Source: Ktedonobacteraceae bacterium (lineage in GTDB: Bacteria > Chloroflexota > Ktedonobacteria > Ktedonobacterales > Ktedonobacteraceae). Taken from it: a stretch of DNA of 39,631 bases. Positions 18,048-27,131 of this stretch are shown one piece after another. Position 1 is the stretch's first letter, and every line of letters starts with the position of its first letter. Made by a program: the position numbers and the translations under genes. Under the pieces are notes generated by a model. That model did not search any database. It saw only the letters and a list, made by a program, of their open reading frames with translations, and had not been told where the DNA came from. The stretch spans positions 1 through 39,631 of the forward strand of contig JAFAXQ010000290.1 in NCBI GenBank assembly GCA_019240835.1. The letters run 5' to 3'.

Positions 18048-19145
18048 CTATAACATTGGGGCAACACCGGCATTACGGGCGTCGCTCATCATAACTGTAT
18101 CTAACACTGTATGCTTTTTTAGGTTCTTAATATAGAGGGTATCCGTGTATATGTTTGCCGACTGCGCTGCAACGTTGCTATCTATTTCGACGGGATCCCA
18201 GTATTCGATGTGCTTATTATCCTCGGTAACTGCCACACCAAGAAATGCGTGACCAGGAATAATGACAATCTCAGCATGCAGACCTACCCGTTCTACTGCG
18301 GCTGCAAGCAGAGTCGTTAGCTCAATGCACATCCCACTCCCTACTTGTAATACCTCAAAGGGTAGTTTGATATATTCTGTACTTACATCGCTACTGTCAG
18401 GGCCTTGGTAAGGCACAGGCTCGGGAGAGTACTGAAGACGATAATCTTCTCGCATAGTATCATAGATAGCGTCAACCTGATCAATCACTTGCTGCGGCGT
18501 TGCCTTTGTATAACCGATCATACTAGCAGGAGTGGGTTGCTGCTGTTGCGGCAAGTAGTGTATCGCCGCTCTTGTTACCAGTTCCTGCACGGCTGTATCG
18601 TCTGGTGTGACCCAGGCGGCGATTCTTAGGCGGTTAGAACTCATCCACTGCATTTCCCAGCGGGAATGCAACAAGAGTGGAATATCATTCACGTAATAGC
18701 TATCTTTTCCCGTGTCAGTAACCTGGACATGGAGAAATGTATGCACATCCTGCGTGAGTCCACGTAGCACCTGACCATTGTTCAGCAATGTAGGAAGAAA
18801 GTTGCGTATCTGCGTATTCGTCGTTGCGTCTACAGGATGTGTTTCAGGATCGCTGAAGTTGGTGATAGTAACAGTGATGAGTAGCGTCATAGCAGTGTTA
18901 CTGCTATACTCCACGCTGAACAGGGGAGTATGGGTAGCGAGGTAGGATGGGTAGAAAGCGCTGAAAATTGCTGCAGGCGTACGCACACAAATATGTACTG
19001 GAGCTTTGTCGCTGCAATAGTGCTGCCTTGCCGTATTACTTTGCTGATAATAGGCGTATGCCCGTAGTGCGCTTACAACGTAGAACCCTGAGAGTCCCAG
19101 CAACACCCCTAGTATAAGGATTAGCGCGATGAGTTTTTTGCCCAT
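18048..19145 (-). CDS. Transglutaminase-like domain protein, membrane-anchored
   Basis: SGMCIELTTLLAAAVERVGLHAEIVIIPGHAFLGVAV...EYWDPVEID (Cys-His-Asp layout); N-terminal signal/TM. Confidence 0.7.
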   Translation of the reverse strand: MGKKLIALILILGVLLGLSGFYVVSALRAYAYYQQSNTARQHYCSDKAPVHICVRTPAAIFSAFYPSYLATHTPLFSVEYSSNTAMTLLITVTITNFSDPETHPVDATTNTQIRNFLPTLLNNGQVLRGLTQDVHTFLHVQVTDTGKDSYYVNDIPLLLHSRWEMQWMSSNRLRIAAWVTPDDTAVQELVTRAAIHYLPQQQQPTPASMIGYTKATPQQVIDQVDAIYDTMREDYRLQYSPEPVPYQGPDSSDVSTEYIKLPFEVLQVGSGMCIELTTLLAAAVERVGLHAEIVIIPGHAFLGVAVTEDNKHIEYWDPVEIDSNVAAQSANIYTDTLYIKNLKKHTVLDTVMMSDARNAGVAPML

Positions 19146-19288
19146 TGGTTTCCTGCTATGGTGTCTACACTCATGAAAAAAGTTCTTCAGAGCTACTGGT
19201 AGCGAACTGTAAAGGCTACAGTAAACACAATGATATCATGTTGTGTCATAGCGAGCAAACATATGGGACTTGTGGGTGAATATCTCCC

Positions 19289-20668
19289 TCAGAGGGTGTG
19301 AGACTGCTCAAGCAGCGGCGCAGACTGCTCACTAACCACACGCTCCCATGTCGGGGATTCTAGGTCGATTCCCTGCTTACGTGCAAGAAACTCTAGTTTT
19401 CCCACAAGATTTTCAATGACATGATCCCATAGGAACTGTTGGGAGGTAAGATACCCTGCGTTGCGAATCCGCTCTTGCTCCTCAGGATGTCTGCGCAGGT
19501 GGAGTAAATAGCCCACGATTTCGTCTGGATCGTCTGTCTCGGTCACGATGGCATTCTCGAACGAAATGGCATAATCCTCGCCTGTGCTCCCCGTCACGGC
19601 TATGCCACGTGCTGCCATCACCTCTAAGGCAACAAGGCCAAATGGCTCATGGCCGCTGTTTGCCAGCGTTGCATCGGCAGCGGCGTAGGTTGTGCGCACG
19701 AACTCTTCTGGCAAGAAGAAGCGTAGGTTATAGATGTCAGCGTAGCCAGCATACTCGATTGCATCCATGCACTGCTCTATAGTGGGACGATGTGCTACCA
19801 CATCCTGAACGACGAGTCCTAGGTCACGGGCGCGTTGTAACACCTCGCCCCCGTGCGGTTCTATGCCGCCGCGCACAAGCAGTGTTACGGGATAGCCACT
19901 CTGCTTCAGGTGTGCCACAGCCTCAATGGCCATAAGCCAGCGCTTATCGGGATCGAAGCGCCCAATCTTGAAGAGGAAAAGACGCTGGGGATCGTTACGG
20001 CGTGTGATCGCACGCAAGCGTCGTACGGCTTCATGGTCAACAGCGTTGAGGTGACGCGTAGGAATGCCATTAGGAATGACCAAGGGATTCACGCCCAGAT
20101 TCCACATCCTATGCTTCATATACTTGCTGACCGTGCAGATTGTCGTTACATAATTTAGGCGACCCCAATTAATGCGGTGCAATGACATCAGGCTATTCAG
20201 ATTCCACAGCATGAGCACCTTCTGGCGTAGGCCGAGCCAGTGTAGCAGGTCAGAGGTATTACACATTACCTCGGCTGTGTGCCAATCTTCGCCCATGATG
20301 ACCACTGTCTTGCCCTCGAAGAGGGCTGGTCGCACAATCTCGCCGTAGACATGATAGGGGATGCTCTGGGTGTAATCGTAGAGTTTTTGTTCCTCACCAT
20401 CATACACACCGCTCAGATGATATTTGCTCACCCACTGCGACCAGCGCTTCAGGATCAGGCGGCCTCCCACACGCACTTCTGTTGCAGGTTTATAGGGGTC
20501 GCCAATAAAAATGAGGTGTGTGGTATATCCTTGTGTTGCCAGTGCTTCGCTCAACTCGGAGACACGGGTTCCTAGACCTCCGGCAGTAGAGTAGATATCA
20601 GGCCCTTCAAAACAAAGCAGAACAAATAGGGTATTCTCTGGCGTTATTGCTCCATCAAGCTGTATCAT
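19289..20668 (-). CDS. Glycosyltransferase, glycogen-synthase-like/GT4-GT5
   Basis: STAGGLGTRVSELSEALATQGYTTHLIF...FKIGRFDPDKRWLMAIEAVAHLK...NSGHEPFGLVALEVMAARG. The ORF is open to 20833, but MIQLDGAITPEN at 20668 is the likely start. Confidence 0.85.
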   Translation of the reverse strand: MIQLDGAITPENTLFVLLCFEGPDIYSTAGGLGTRVSELSEALATQGYTTHLIFIGDPYKPATEVRVGGRLILKRWSQWVSKYHLSGVYDGEEQKLYDYTQSIPYHVYGEIVRPALFEGKTVVIMGEDWHTAEVMCNTSDLLHWLGLRQKVLMLWNLNSLMSLHRINWGRLNYVTTICTVSKYMKHRMWNLGVNPLVIPNGIPTRHLNAVDHEAVRRLRAITRRNDPQRLFLFKIGRFDPDKRWLMAIEAVAHLKQSGYPVTLLVRGGIEPHGGEVLQRARDLGLVVQDVVAHRPTIEQCMDAIEYAGYADIYNLRFFLPEEFVRTTYAAADATLANSGHEPFGLVALEVMAARGIAVTGSTGEDYAISFENAIVTETDDPDEIVGYLLHLRRHPEEQERIRNAGYLTSQQFLWDHVIENLVGKLEFLARKQGIDLESPTWERVVSEQSAPLLEQSHTL

Positions 20669-20755
20669 CAATATTATCCTTGTCGTAGTAGGGATATTGG
20701 GGCTTGTGGCCCCACAACAGGTACTGCTCCCATAGCGGGACGCGAGAAGGCAAGC

Positions 20756-20773
20756 GGCGACTTGTACGTCGCC
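20756..20773. repeat. Short perfect inverted repeat
   Basis: GGCGAC-TTGTAC-GTCGCC upstream of the glycosyltransferase gene. Confidence 0.6.
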
Positions 20774-20863
20774 CTCAAGAACAACTCTATTGCTAGTATA
20801 GCATAAAATGCCTGTGAGACTTACAATAGTCATAAGTCACCCTCATGCTTTTTTTGAAAGGAT

Positions 20864-21796
20864 GTGTCAGTGCGCAGTAAGATAACTGTAGTGGGAGCTG
20901 GCTTTGTTGGCAGCACCCTCACTCAACGTTTGGCAGAACGCGACTACGCCGATATTGTCATGTATGATATTGTCCCTAACATGCCACAGGGCAAGGCACT
21001 TGATATGCTCCAGGCCGGTCCTGTGCTCGGCTATGACTCACTGGTAATCGGCACCAATGACTACGCCGAAACTGCTAACTCAGTTGTCGTCGTTATCACC
21101 TCCGGTTTCCCCCGTAAACCCGGCATGTCCCGTGATGACCTACTGAAAAAGAATCAGGAAATTGTTACACAGGTAACACAACAGGTCGTTAAGTACTCGC
21201 CCAATTGCATTATTATTATGGTGACCAACCCACTAGACGCAATGGCTCAGTTGGCTTTCCATGTCAGTGGCTTTCCGCGTGAACGCGTGATAGGCATGGC
21301 TGGTGTGCTAGACACGGCACGCTTGCGCTCCTTCCTTGCCCAAGAGTTGCATGTATCTGTGCATGACATTCAGACCTGCGTGCTGGGTGGGCATGGCGAT
21401 ACGATGATTCCTCTGTCGCGCATGTGTACCGTTGCAGGTGTGCCAATCGCACAACTCTTGCCCGCCGAGCGCATTGAGCAAATTGTACAGCGCACACGTG
21501 ATGGTGGAGCAGAGATCGTAAGACTGCTGGGCACGGGCAGCGCCTACTATGCACCTTCGGCCTCTGTTTTGCACATGGTTGATGCCATTTTGCTCGACAA
21601 GAAGATGATGATTCCTTGTGCTGTCTACCTGCAGGGTGAGTATAACATCAAGAATCTCTTCGTCGGCGTCCCTGTTCTATTGGGAGCTAAGGGATTGGAG
21701 CGAATTATCGAACTTGAGTTGAGCGAAGATGAGCATGTATTGCTGCAGAAATCTGCCGATACGGTAAGAGAACTGGTCAATGTCATGGGCATCTAA
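20864..21796 (+). CDS. mdh: Malate dehydrogenase
   Basis: [66 protein letters not shown]. Confidence 0.95.
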   Translation: MSVRSKITVVGAGFVGSTLTQRLAERDYADIVMYDIVPNMPQGKALDMLQAGPVLGYDSLVIGTNDYAETANSVVVVITSGFPRKPGMSRDDLLKKNQEIVTQVTQQVVKYSPNCIIIMVTNPLDAMAQLAFHVSGFPRERVIGMAGVLDTARLRSFLAQELHVSVHDIQTCVLGGHGDTMIPLSRMCTVAGVPIAQLLPAERIEQIVQRTRDGGAEIVRLLGTGSAYYAPSASVLHMVDAILLDKKMMIPCAVYLQGEYNIKNLFVGVPVLLGAKGLERIIELELSEDEHVLLQKSADTVRELVNVMGI

Positions 21797-21840
21797 AGCA
21801 AAGCACGTTTCTGACTCTGCCAGAAACGTGCTTTGCTTTA
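21794..21840. terminator. 20-bp perfect hairpin shared by convergent mdh and rsmI
   Basis: TAAAGCAAAGCACGTTTCTG-actctgc-CAGAAACGTGCTTTGCTTTA. Stops of both genes are in the arms. Confidence 0.85.
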
Positions 21841-22512
21841 CTTATGCTCTGCTCCTGCAATTACAACAATATACTCCCCTTTGAGCTTGCTGTGGCCTGC
21901 AGCCGATTGTAGTAGTGTCGAGAGTGTGCCACGTTCTATCTTCTCAAACATTTTTGTGAGGTCATTAGCTAAAGCTGCCTGTCTATCACCAAAGACTGCC
22001 AGGGCATCACGCAAGAAATCGTCGAGTCGGTAGGGGCTTTCGTAGAAGATAAGCGTATGAGGTGCATCTTTGTCGATTTCCAGAAACTTACGCCTTCCTA
22101 TAGTCTTGCGTGGTGGAAAGCCGCGAAAGGTGAAGCTATGCAGTGGCAGACCCGATAACACAAGTGCCATCACGAATGCCGTCGGGCCGGGAAGCATAGT
22201 AACTTCGATACCAGCTTTGATAGCTCGGCGCACCAGGGTGAAGCCAGGGTCGGAGATACCAGGGGTGCCCGCGTTCGTAACGAGCGCTACAGACTGGCCC
22301 TGTTTTAACAGCTCCTCGATGTGTTCACCAGCACGTTGCTCGTTGTGCTCGTGAAAAGCGATTTGTGGTTTTTGGATAGCGAAGTGTTTGAGCAACAGGC
22401 CGGTCTTACGAGTATCTTCACTAGCAATAATATCGACTGTACGTAGTGTTTCGAGGGCGCGTAGTGTAATATCGCCAAGGTTGCCAATAGGAGTTGCCAC
22501 CAGGATGAGCAT
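21838..22512 (-). CDS. rsmI: 16S rRNA (cytidine1402-2'-O)-methyltransferase
   Basis: [41 protein letters not shown]...[14 protein letters not shown]...[16 protein letters not shown] before the ATG at 22512. Confidence 0.95.
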   Translation of the reverse strand: MLILVATPIGNLGDITLRALETLRTVDIIASEDTRKTGLLLKHFAIQKPQIAFHEHNEQRAGEHIEELLKQGQSVALVTNAGTPGISDPGFTLVRRAIKAGIEVTMLPGPTAFVMALVLSGLPLHSFTFRGFPPRKTIGRRKFLEIDKDAPHTLIFYESPYRLDDFLRDALAVFGDRQAALANDLTKMFEKIERGTLSTLLQSAAGHSKLKGEYIVVIAGAEHK

Positions 22513-22632
22513 TATTGATACTCCTCTATTAAAATCCAATGGTGCCTGATTGTAAAAAATTTTCTTCCTAGTACGGAATCGATTCCTTCAGGTTCAATAT
22601 AATAAACGAGTGCTACACAGATAGAACATTTA

Positions 22633-22661
22633 TTGACAGGAAACTTGTAGTGTGTTACTAT
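22633..22661 (+). promoter_or_regulatory. Sigma70-like promoter of the second XRE-TPR gene
   Basis: TTGACA (22633-22638), 17-nt spacer, TACTAT (22656-22661). Confidence 0.55.
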
Positions 22662-22858
22662 CTAAGAAACAAGTTTTCTCTAGCTTATCGTCTTCATAAT
22701 TTCTGCACACTTTAGACTTCCCTCTACAATTTGACAGGCAAGAGTTCAAATGGGCGATATGCAGAAAAAGACGATGAGAGAATTCCATATTCATTGTAAG
22801 CATCCAAGCTATCGTAGTTCTATTTTAAAGTAAGTGTACCAGAAAGGAAGGAAGTCCC

Positions 22859-24241
22859 ATGCCATCCCTTGAGACTACAAATGTAGGGAAAGCGGTCGCT
22901 GCACGAGTTGGTACGAATATTCGTGAAGTTCGCACAAAATTAGGCATGACTCAAGCTCAACTGGCTGCGCCGGAGTTTTCAATCTCTTACATCTCTGCTA
23001 TAGAGAGAGGGAAAATTCGCCCTTCATTAAAAGCTCTCTCAATTCTAGCCAAACGCCTGGATGTTCCCCTCACCTTCCTGTTAGAGGGATCTCCATCTGG
23101 TGCTGCTGAGGCGCGTGCTGTAGGATACTCCCCTGCGGATTCAGGTCCGGATCAAAAGGTTGACGTAGATTTGTTGCAGGCAAGTGTGCTCATTCAGCAG
23201 AGAGCTTGTAAGGATGCACAACAACTGCTCAATCCCATTCAAGGAGAACGTATCACTACAGATCAAGCCTACCAATTATATCTTCTGCATGGCGAAGTAC
23301 ATATGGGATTAGGCGAGTATCAAGAGGCAGTGGTCGATCTGCGTACGGCCGTTTCTCAAGGTGAGAGTCTCAACGATGCGGAGTACACCGAGCGTGCTCG
23401 TAATCTTCTCGGGAAAGCGTACTTCTCTCTGTATAACTATACTTTGGCAATGGAGAACCATCTCAAATGTAATGCTGCCATTGAGAGCGGTCAGATTGTG
23501 GACCCCGTCTTTGCCCTGGATGTCTTCAGCAATCTAGCCAACGACTACTTTCGTCATGGCGACCTCGAAAAGGCTGTGTTGTTCTATCATCGTGCCCTGG
23601 AAACACTTGATAGCTTGGAGCGTGATACCAAGAGCTATGCACAGAAGTACATGGAGATTAGCCAACACTACAAGGCGATTGGCAAACTGGCAACAGCTCG
23701 CGATTATGCTATGCGTAGTCTTGCCATCTATGAGATGAGAGATGAGCAGAGACTAGTCGGGTTAACTCACCAGCGCCTGGGCAAGACGCTTGAGAGGCAG
23801 AATAGACTCGACGACGCTGAACAAGAGTATCGCATAGCGATAACTATCGAGCGCGAGCTCAATGATGAGGTTGCGGCCTCTACCTGCCTCACCTCCCTTG
23901 CGGAACTGCTGCTCAAGCGTGGCAAGATCGAGGAGGCCGAACAGAAGGCACAGGATTCCCTTACCTTTGCGCGCTCAAGTCAAGATGCGCAGACCCAAGG
24001 GCAAGCACTTATTGCTTTGGCACAAATTCGCCATCAGCAAGGGGATTTCAGTTCAGCCGATGCTTTCTTCACCCAGGCATTAGAGTTGCTGGATGCATCA
24101 AATGCCCATGAAATTGCCGCAGGTGCCTACTTCCGCTATGCGAATATGCTGGAGGAGCGAGGCGAGGTACAGCACAGCTTGACCGCCATCAAGAAAGCTT
24201 ATGAGCACCAACGTCAAGGAAAGCGTGGTGACCTCGAATAG
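22859..24241 (+). CDS. XRE-family HTH regulator with TPR repeats
   Basis: NIREVRTKLGMTQAQLAAPEFSISYISAIERGKIRPSLKALSILAKRL HTH followed by many TPR motifs. Confidence 0.9.
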   Translation: MPSLETTNVGKAVAARVGTNIREVRTKLGMTQAQLAAPEFSISYISAIERGKIRPSLKALSILAKRLDVPLTFLLEGSPSGAAEARAVGYSPADSGPDQKVDVDLLQASVLIQQRACKDAQQLLNPIQGERITTDQAYQLYLLHGEVHMGLGEYQEAVVDLRTAVSQGESLNDAEYTERARNLLGKAYFSLYNYTLAMENHLKCNAAIESGQIVDPVFALDVFSNLANDYFRHGDLEKAVLFYHRALETLDSLERDTKSYAQKYMEISQHYKAIGKLATARDYAMRSLAIYEMRDEQRLVGLTHQRLGKTLERQNRLDDAEQEYRIAITIERELNDEVAASTCLTSLAELLLKRGKIEEAEQKAQDSLTFARSSQDAQTQGQALIALAQIRHQQGDFSSADAFFTQALELLDASNAHEIAAGAYFRYANMLEERGEVQHSLTAIKKAYEHQRQGKRGDLE

Positions 24242-24257
24242 GGGCCACGGACACCGG

Positions 24258-24316
24258 ATTATTAGCCTCTGTTTTAGAGGCTAATAATTCTGGCCCTGCA
24301 AAGGCCAGAATTATTA
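24258..24316. terminator. Two overlapping hairpins between convergent genes
   Basis: 13-bp arms 24258-24270/24276-24288 and 14-bp arms 24282-24295/24303-24316, sharing TAATAAT. The icd stop is in the last arm. Confidence 0.75.
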
Positions 24317-25789
24317 GTCTTCCCCTTGGTCTTTGGTGAAGCCTCGCTCTCCATTGAACCTTTGCAGTTTTTCAAGGTGCGCCCACTTGTGCTGAGTGGC
24401 GACTTGTTGCACCAAGTCGAAGATTTGTGCATCGATATCAGTGTTAGCAAGCCCTTTTGTAGTCTTTTTGAACAAGAAGCGGCATCGGTATTGATCGACG
24501 CATTCGGTCATCGCTCCTATTGCTGGATAGACCTTAGTGCCACGGTTTGAGATCAATTGCAGCGTGAAAGGGGTCTCAGATGTCAGTTTGGCGATGCTAG
24601 CTCCCAGTTCTTCCGGATCGAGTAGTGACTCGACGAAGATATCTGCCCCGATCACGCAACGGTCTGCGACGGAGGTCAGATCAAGGCTCATCTCTGGAAG
24701 GTGTAACGGTTTGCGCTCAGGCAAGGTCCATTGCGGCAAACTCCTGCCCAGGTTGCTAATAATCGCGTCGGTGAACTGCGTTGTCGATGCTGCTCCAACA
24801 TCGCCTATTACATCACGGGTATGTACACCCGACGCAAGCGTCACATGAAGGGCATTTTCAATGCTCTCAGCCGCTTCAAACTCGTCCAGGTGACGCAGCA
24901 TCATGGTTGCTGACATGATTAACGCTGTAGGGTTAATGACGTTTTTGCCAGCGTATTTCGGTGCTGAGCCATGCACAGCTTCGAAGATGGCGACTTTTTT
25001 GCCGATGTTGGCTGAGGGAGCGAAACCTAGCCCGCCGATCAGTCCCGAGGTGAGGTCGCTGAGAATGTCGCCATTCATGTTGGTGGTAACAATCACACTG
25101 AATTGCTCTGGCTTTTTGACGAGTTGATGGGCACAGTTGTCAACAATAATATGATGCGCCTCAATATCAGGATACTCTTGGGCGGCCTTCTCAAATGTGC
25201 GTTTAAGCGTACCCTCGGTCAGTTTCATAATGTTAGACTTGGTGGCACAATGCACACTTTTGCGTCCTTCGGAACGTGCGAACTCAAATGCTAGGCGCAC
25301 GATCTTTTCACAGCCCATGCGCGAAATTAGCTTGATACCCTGCGCGACGTCTGGCGTCTGCATATATTCAATGCCAGCATAGAGGTCCTCAATATTCTCA
25401 CGCACAATCACCAAGTTGATGCCTCGACCGCTATAGAGTGTGGGTACGCCAGGCATCTCACGTGCGGGTCGGATATTGCCGTAGGTCTCAAATAGTTTAC
25501 GTAAGGTGACGTTGGCGCTCTTCTCGCCATAGCCGACTGGAGTTTCCAGTGGGCCTTTGAGCACAACACGTGTTTTACGTATGGACTCAATCGTACTTGG
25601 TAATACACCTGACGGAATTCCTTGCTCAAAGACCCTAGCACCTGCCTGACACTCCTCCCACTCGATAGGAGCAGCGGCGGCTGCGATGATGCGTTGTACG
25701 GAGTACACAACTTCCGGTCCAACGCCATCGCCGGGAATGACGGTCACAAGTTTTTTCCCAGACGGCGTTACATAGACATTTTTACTCAT
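24314..25789 (-). CDS. icd: NADP-type isocitrate dehydrogenase with C-terminal extension
   Basis: VIPGDGVGPEVV; VIVRENIEDLYAGIEY; NMNGDILSDLTSGLIGGLGFAPSANIG; AVHGSAPKYAGKNVINPTALI. ATG 25789 has GGAGAG upstream. Confidence 0.85.
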   Translation of the reverse strand: MSKNVYVTPSGKKLVTVIPGDGVGPEVVYSVQRIIAAAAAPIEWEECQAGARVFEQGIPSGVLPSTIESIRKTRVVLKGPLETPVGYGEKSANVTLRKLFETYGNIRPAREMPGVPTLYSGRGINLVIVRENIEDLYAGIEYMQTPDVAQGIKLISRMGCEKIVRLAFEFARSEGRKSVHCATKSNIMKLTEGTLKRTFEKAAQEYPDIEAHHIIVDNCAHQLVKKPEQFSVIVTTNMNGDILSDLTSGLIGGLGFAPSANIGKKVAIFEAVHGSAPKYAGKNVINPTALIMSATMMLRHLDEFEAAESIENALHVTLASGVHTRDVIGDVGAASTTQFTDAIISNLGRSLPQWTLPERKPLHLPEMSLDLTSVADRCVIGADIFVESLLDPEELGASIAKLTSETPFTLQLISNRGTKVYPAIGAMTECVDQYRCRFLFKKTTKGLANTDIDAQIFDLVQQVATQHKWAHLEKLQRFNGERGFTKDQGED

Positions 25790-26053
25790 TCTACTCTCCA
25801 ATTGGACCCTCTCACTCGACCGGGGAATATTCTCTCTTCTAGTGCATGCTCAGGCACCCTTTTCGGAAAAGAGTCTGGGTTGCATAACAATCCCGTCTGT
25901 TGTATCCTAGTACCACCCTGTTCGCTTTCACGCGGACCTTGCGGCAGTTCCCTACGAACTTTCGAGGATTGAAACAGACTAGCGATGCAGCAGAAAGCCA
26001 CGTTCGAGAAGCTCATGTGTGTCTTTTGCCCAGAAAGGGCATCTGGATGACCA

Positions 26054-26125
26054 ACAGCACGCTATTCAGACTGCCAACGAACTGCGTTCGAACGCAGTTC
26101 GTTGGCAGTCTGAATAGCGTGCTGT
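26054..26125. repeat. 72-bp perfect palindrome (36-bp arms, no spacer)
   Basis: acagcacgctattcagactgccaacgaactgcgttc|gaacgcagttcgttggcagtctgaatagcgtgctgt. Confidence 0.95.
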
Positions 26126-26150
26126 ATGTTGTAATTTCTCCCGCATTGTA

Positions 26151-26411
26151 TCACTCGGTAGGGTCTCTATCAACTAGCGTTAACCTGCCCGTGGTGATAT
26201 CAATCACAAAGCCATGTACAGGGATACGCGGCAGGTAGGGACTGTGGCGAATCGCCTCGACAACCTCTTTGACATTCAGGTGTATGTCAGTGAATGCTCC
26301 AAGCCAATTCATCAGGCCCTGCGCGTCGCCGAGATGTTCCTGTTCGATCAAGCGCTGCGGGTCTACACCCAATGCCTGCATGCTGGCCACTAGCCCTGCC
26401 TCGTTGCTCAA
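26151..26411 (-). pseudogene. C-terminal half of a beta-carbonic anhydrase (truncated)
   Basis: SNEAGLVASMQALG...VVEAIRHSPYLPRIPVHGFVIDITTGRLTLVD matches the beta-CA C-terminus. The Zn-ligand-bearing N-terminal half (CMDxR, HxxCG) is absent upstream. Confidence 0.65.
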
Positions 26412-26538
26412 GTCCGAGCGCTTCCTCCTTTCTAAAGGGTTGCACTCAAGAGATAGAAGGTGTATACTAGCTCCCGTGATATCGATATGAGGAGGAAGGG
26501 GAGCCTTGCCCCGCCTCTATGAGGAGCTGTGTTTGAGT

Positions 26539-27021
26539 ATGAAAGTAATTCTTCTGCAGGATATTGACGGCTTGGGCAAGGCCGGAGATTTAAAAGATGT
26601 TTCCAATGGTTATGCCCGCAATTATCTTTTGCCGCGTCGGCTGGTAGCAGGTGCAACACCTGCCTTAATCGCCAATCGTCAGCAGCGAGTTGCCGCTGAG
26701 CAGCGTAGACGTGAGAAGCAGATGGAGTTAAACAAACAGCAAGCGGAGCGTCTGAGCCAGGTGGTACTGACCTTTAAAGCGCGTGTAGGCCGACAGGGCC
26801 GTCTCTACGGCTCTATTACCAGCCAGGATATTGCTACTGCTCTGCGTGAAAGCGAGAATATTGTCATTGATCGCCGCGTGATCGATATGCCCGAACCGAT
26901 TCGCGCTGTCGGTAGCTACAGCATTGCGGTGAAGGTTGCCACTAAACTGGAGCCAAAGATCACCGTGACTGTCATCGATCAGGCAGAACAGGCTAATGCT
27001 GAGCAGGGTAGCGCTGGCTAA
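26539..27021 (+). CDS. rplI: 50S ribosomal protein L9
   Basis: MKVILLQDIDGLGKAGDLKDVSNGYARNYLLPRRLV. Confidence 0.97.
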   Translation: MKVILLQDIDGLGKAGDLKDVSNGYARNYLLPRRLVAGATPALIANRQQRVAAEQRRREKQMELNKQQAERLSQVVLTFKARVGRQGRLYGSITSQDIATALRESENIVIDRRVIDMPEPIRAVGSYSIAVKVATKLEPKITVTVIDQAEQANAEQGSAG

Positions 27022-27053
27022 ATGTGCGCAGCAATACCCTGACGCGATTACCC

Positions 27054-27103
27054 TGAATGCTTTCTAGCCTGAACGACGAGTCGTTCAGGCTAGAAAGCAT
27101 TCA
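27054..27103. terminator. 23-bp perfect hairpin downstream of rplI
   Basis: TGAATGCTTTCTAGCCTGAACGA-cgag-TCGTTCAGGCTAGAAAGCATTCA. Confidence 0.85.
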
Positions 27104-27131
27104 ACTCACTTCTCGGAGTACAGCAGTCCAA

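Noticed and set aside
25950-25975. TTTCGAGGATTGAAAC, which looks like the 3' end of a CRISPR repeat
   Set aside because: Only one copy was seen, with no spacer-repeat pattern and no cas genes in the window. It also lies inside the icd leader.
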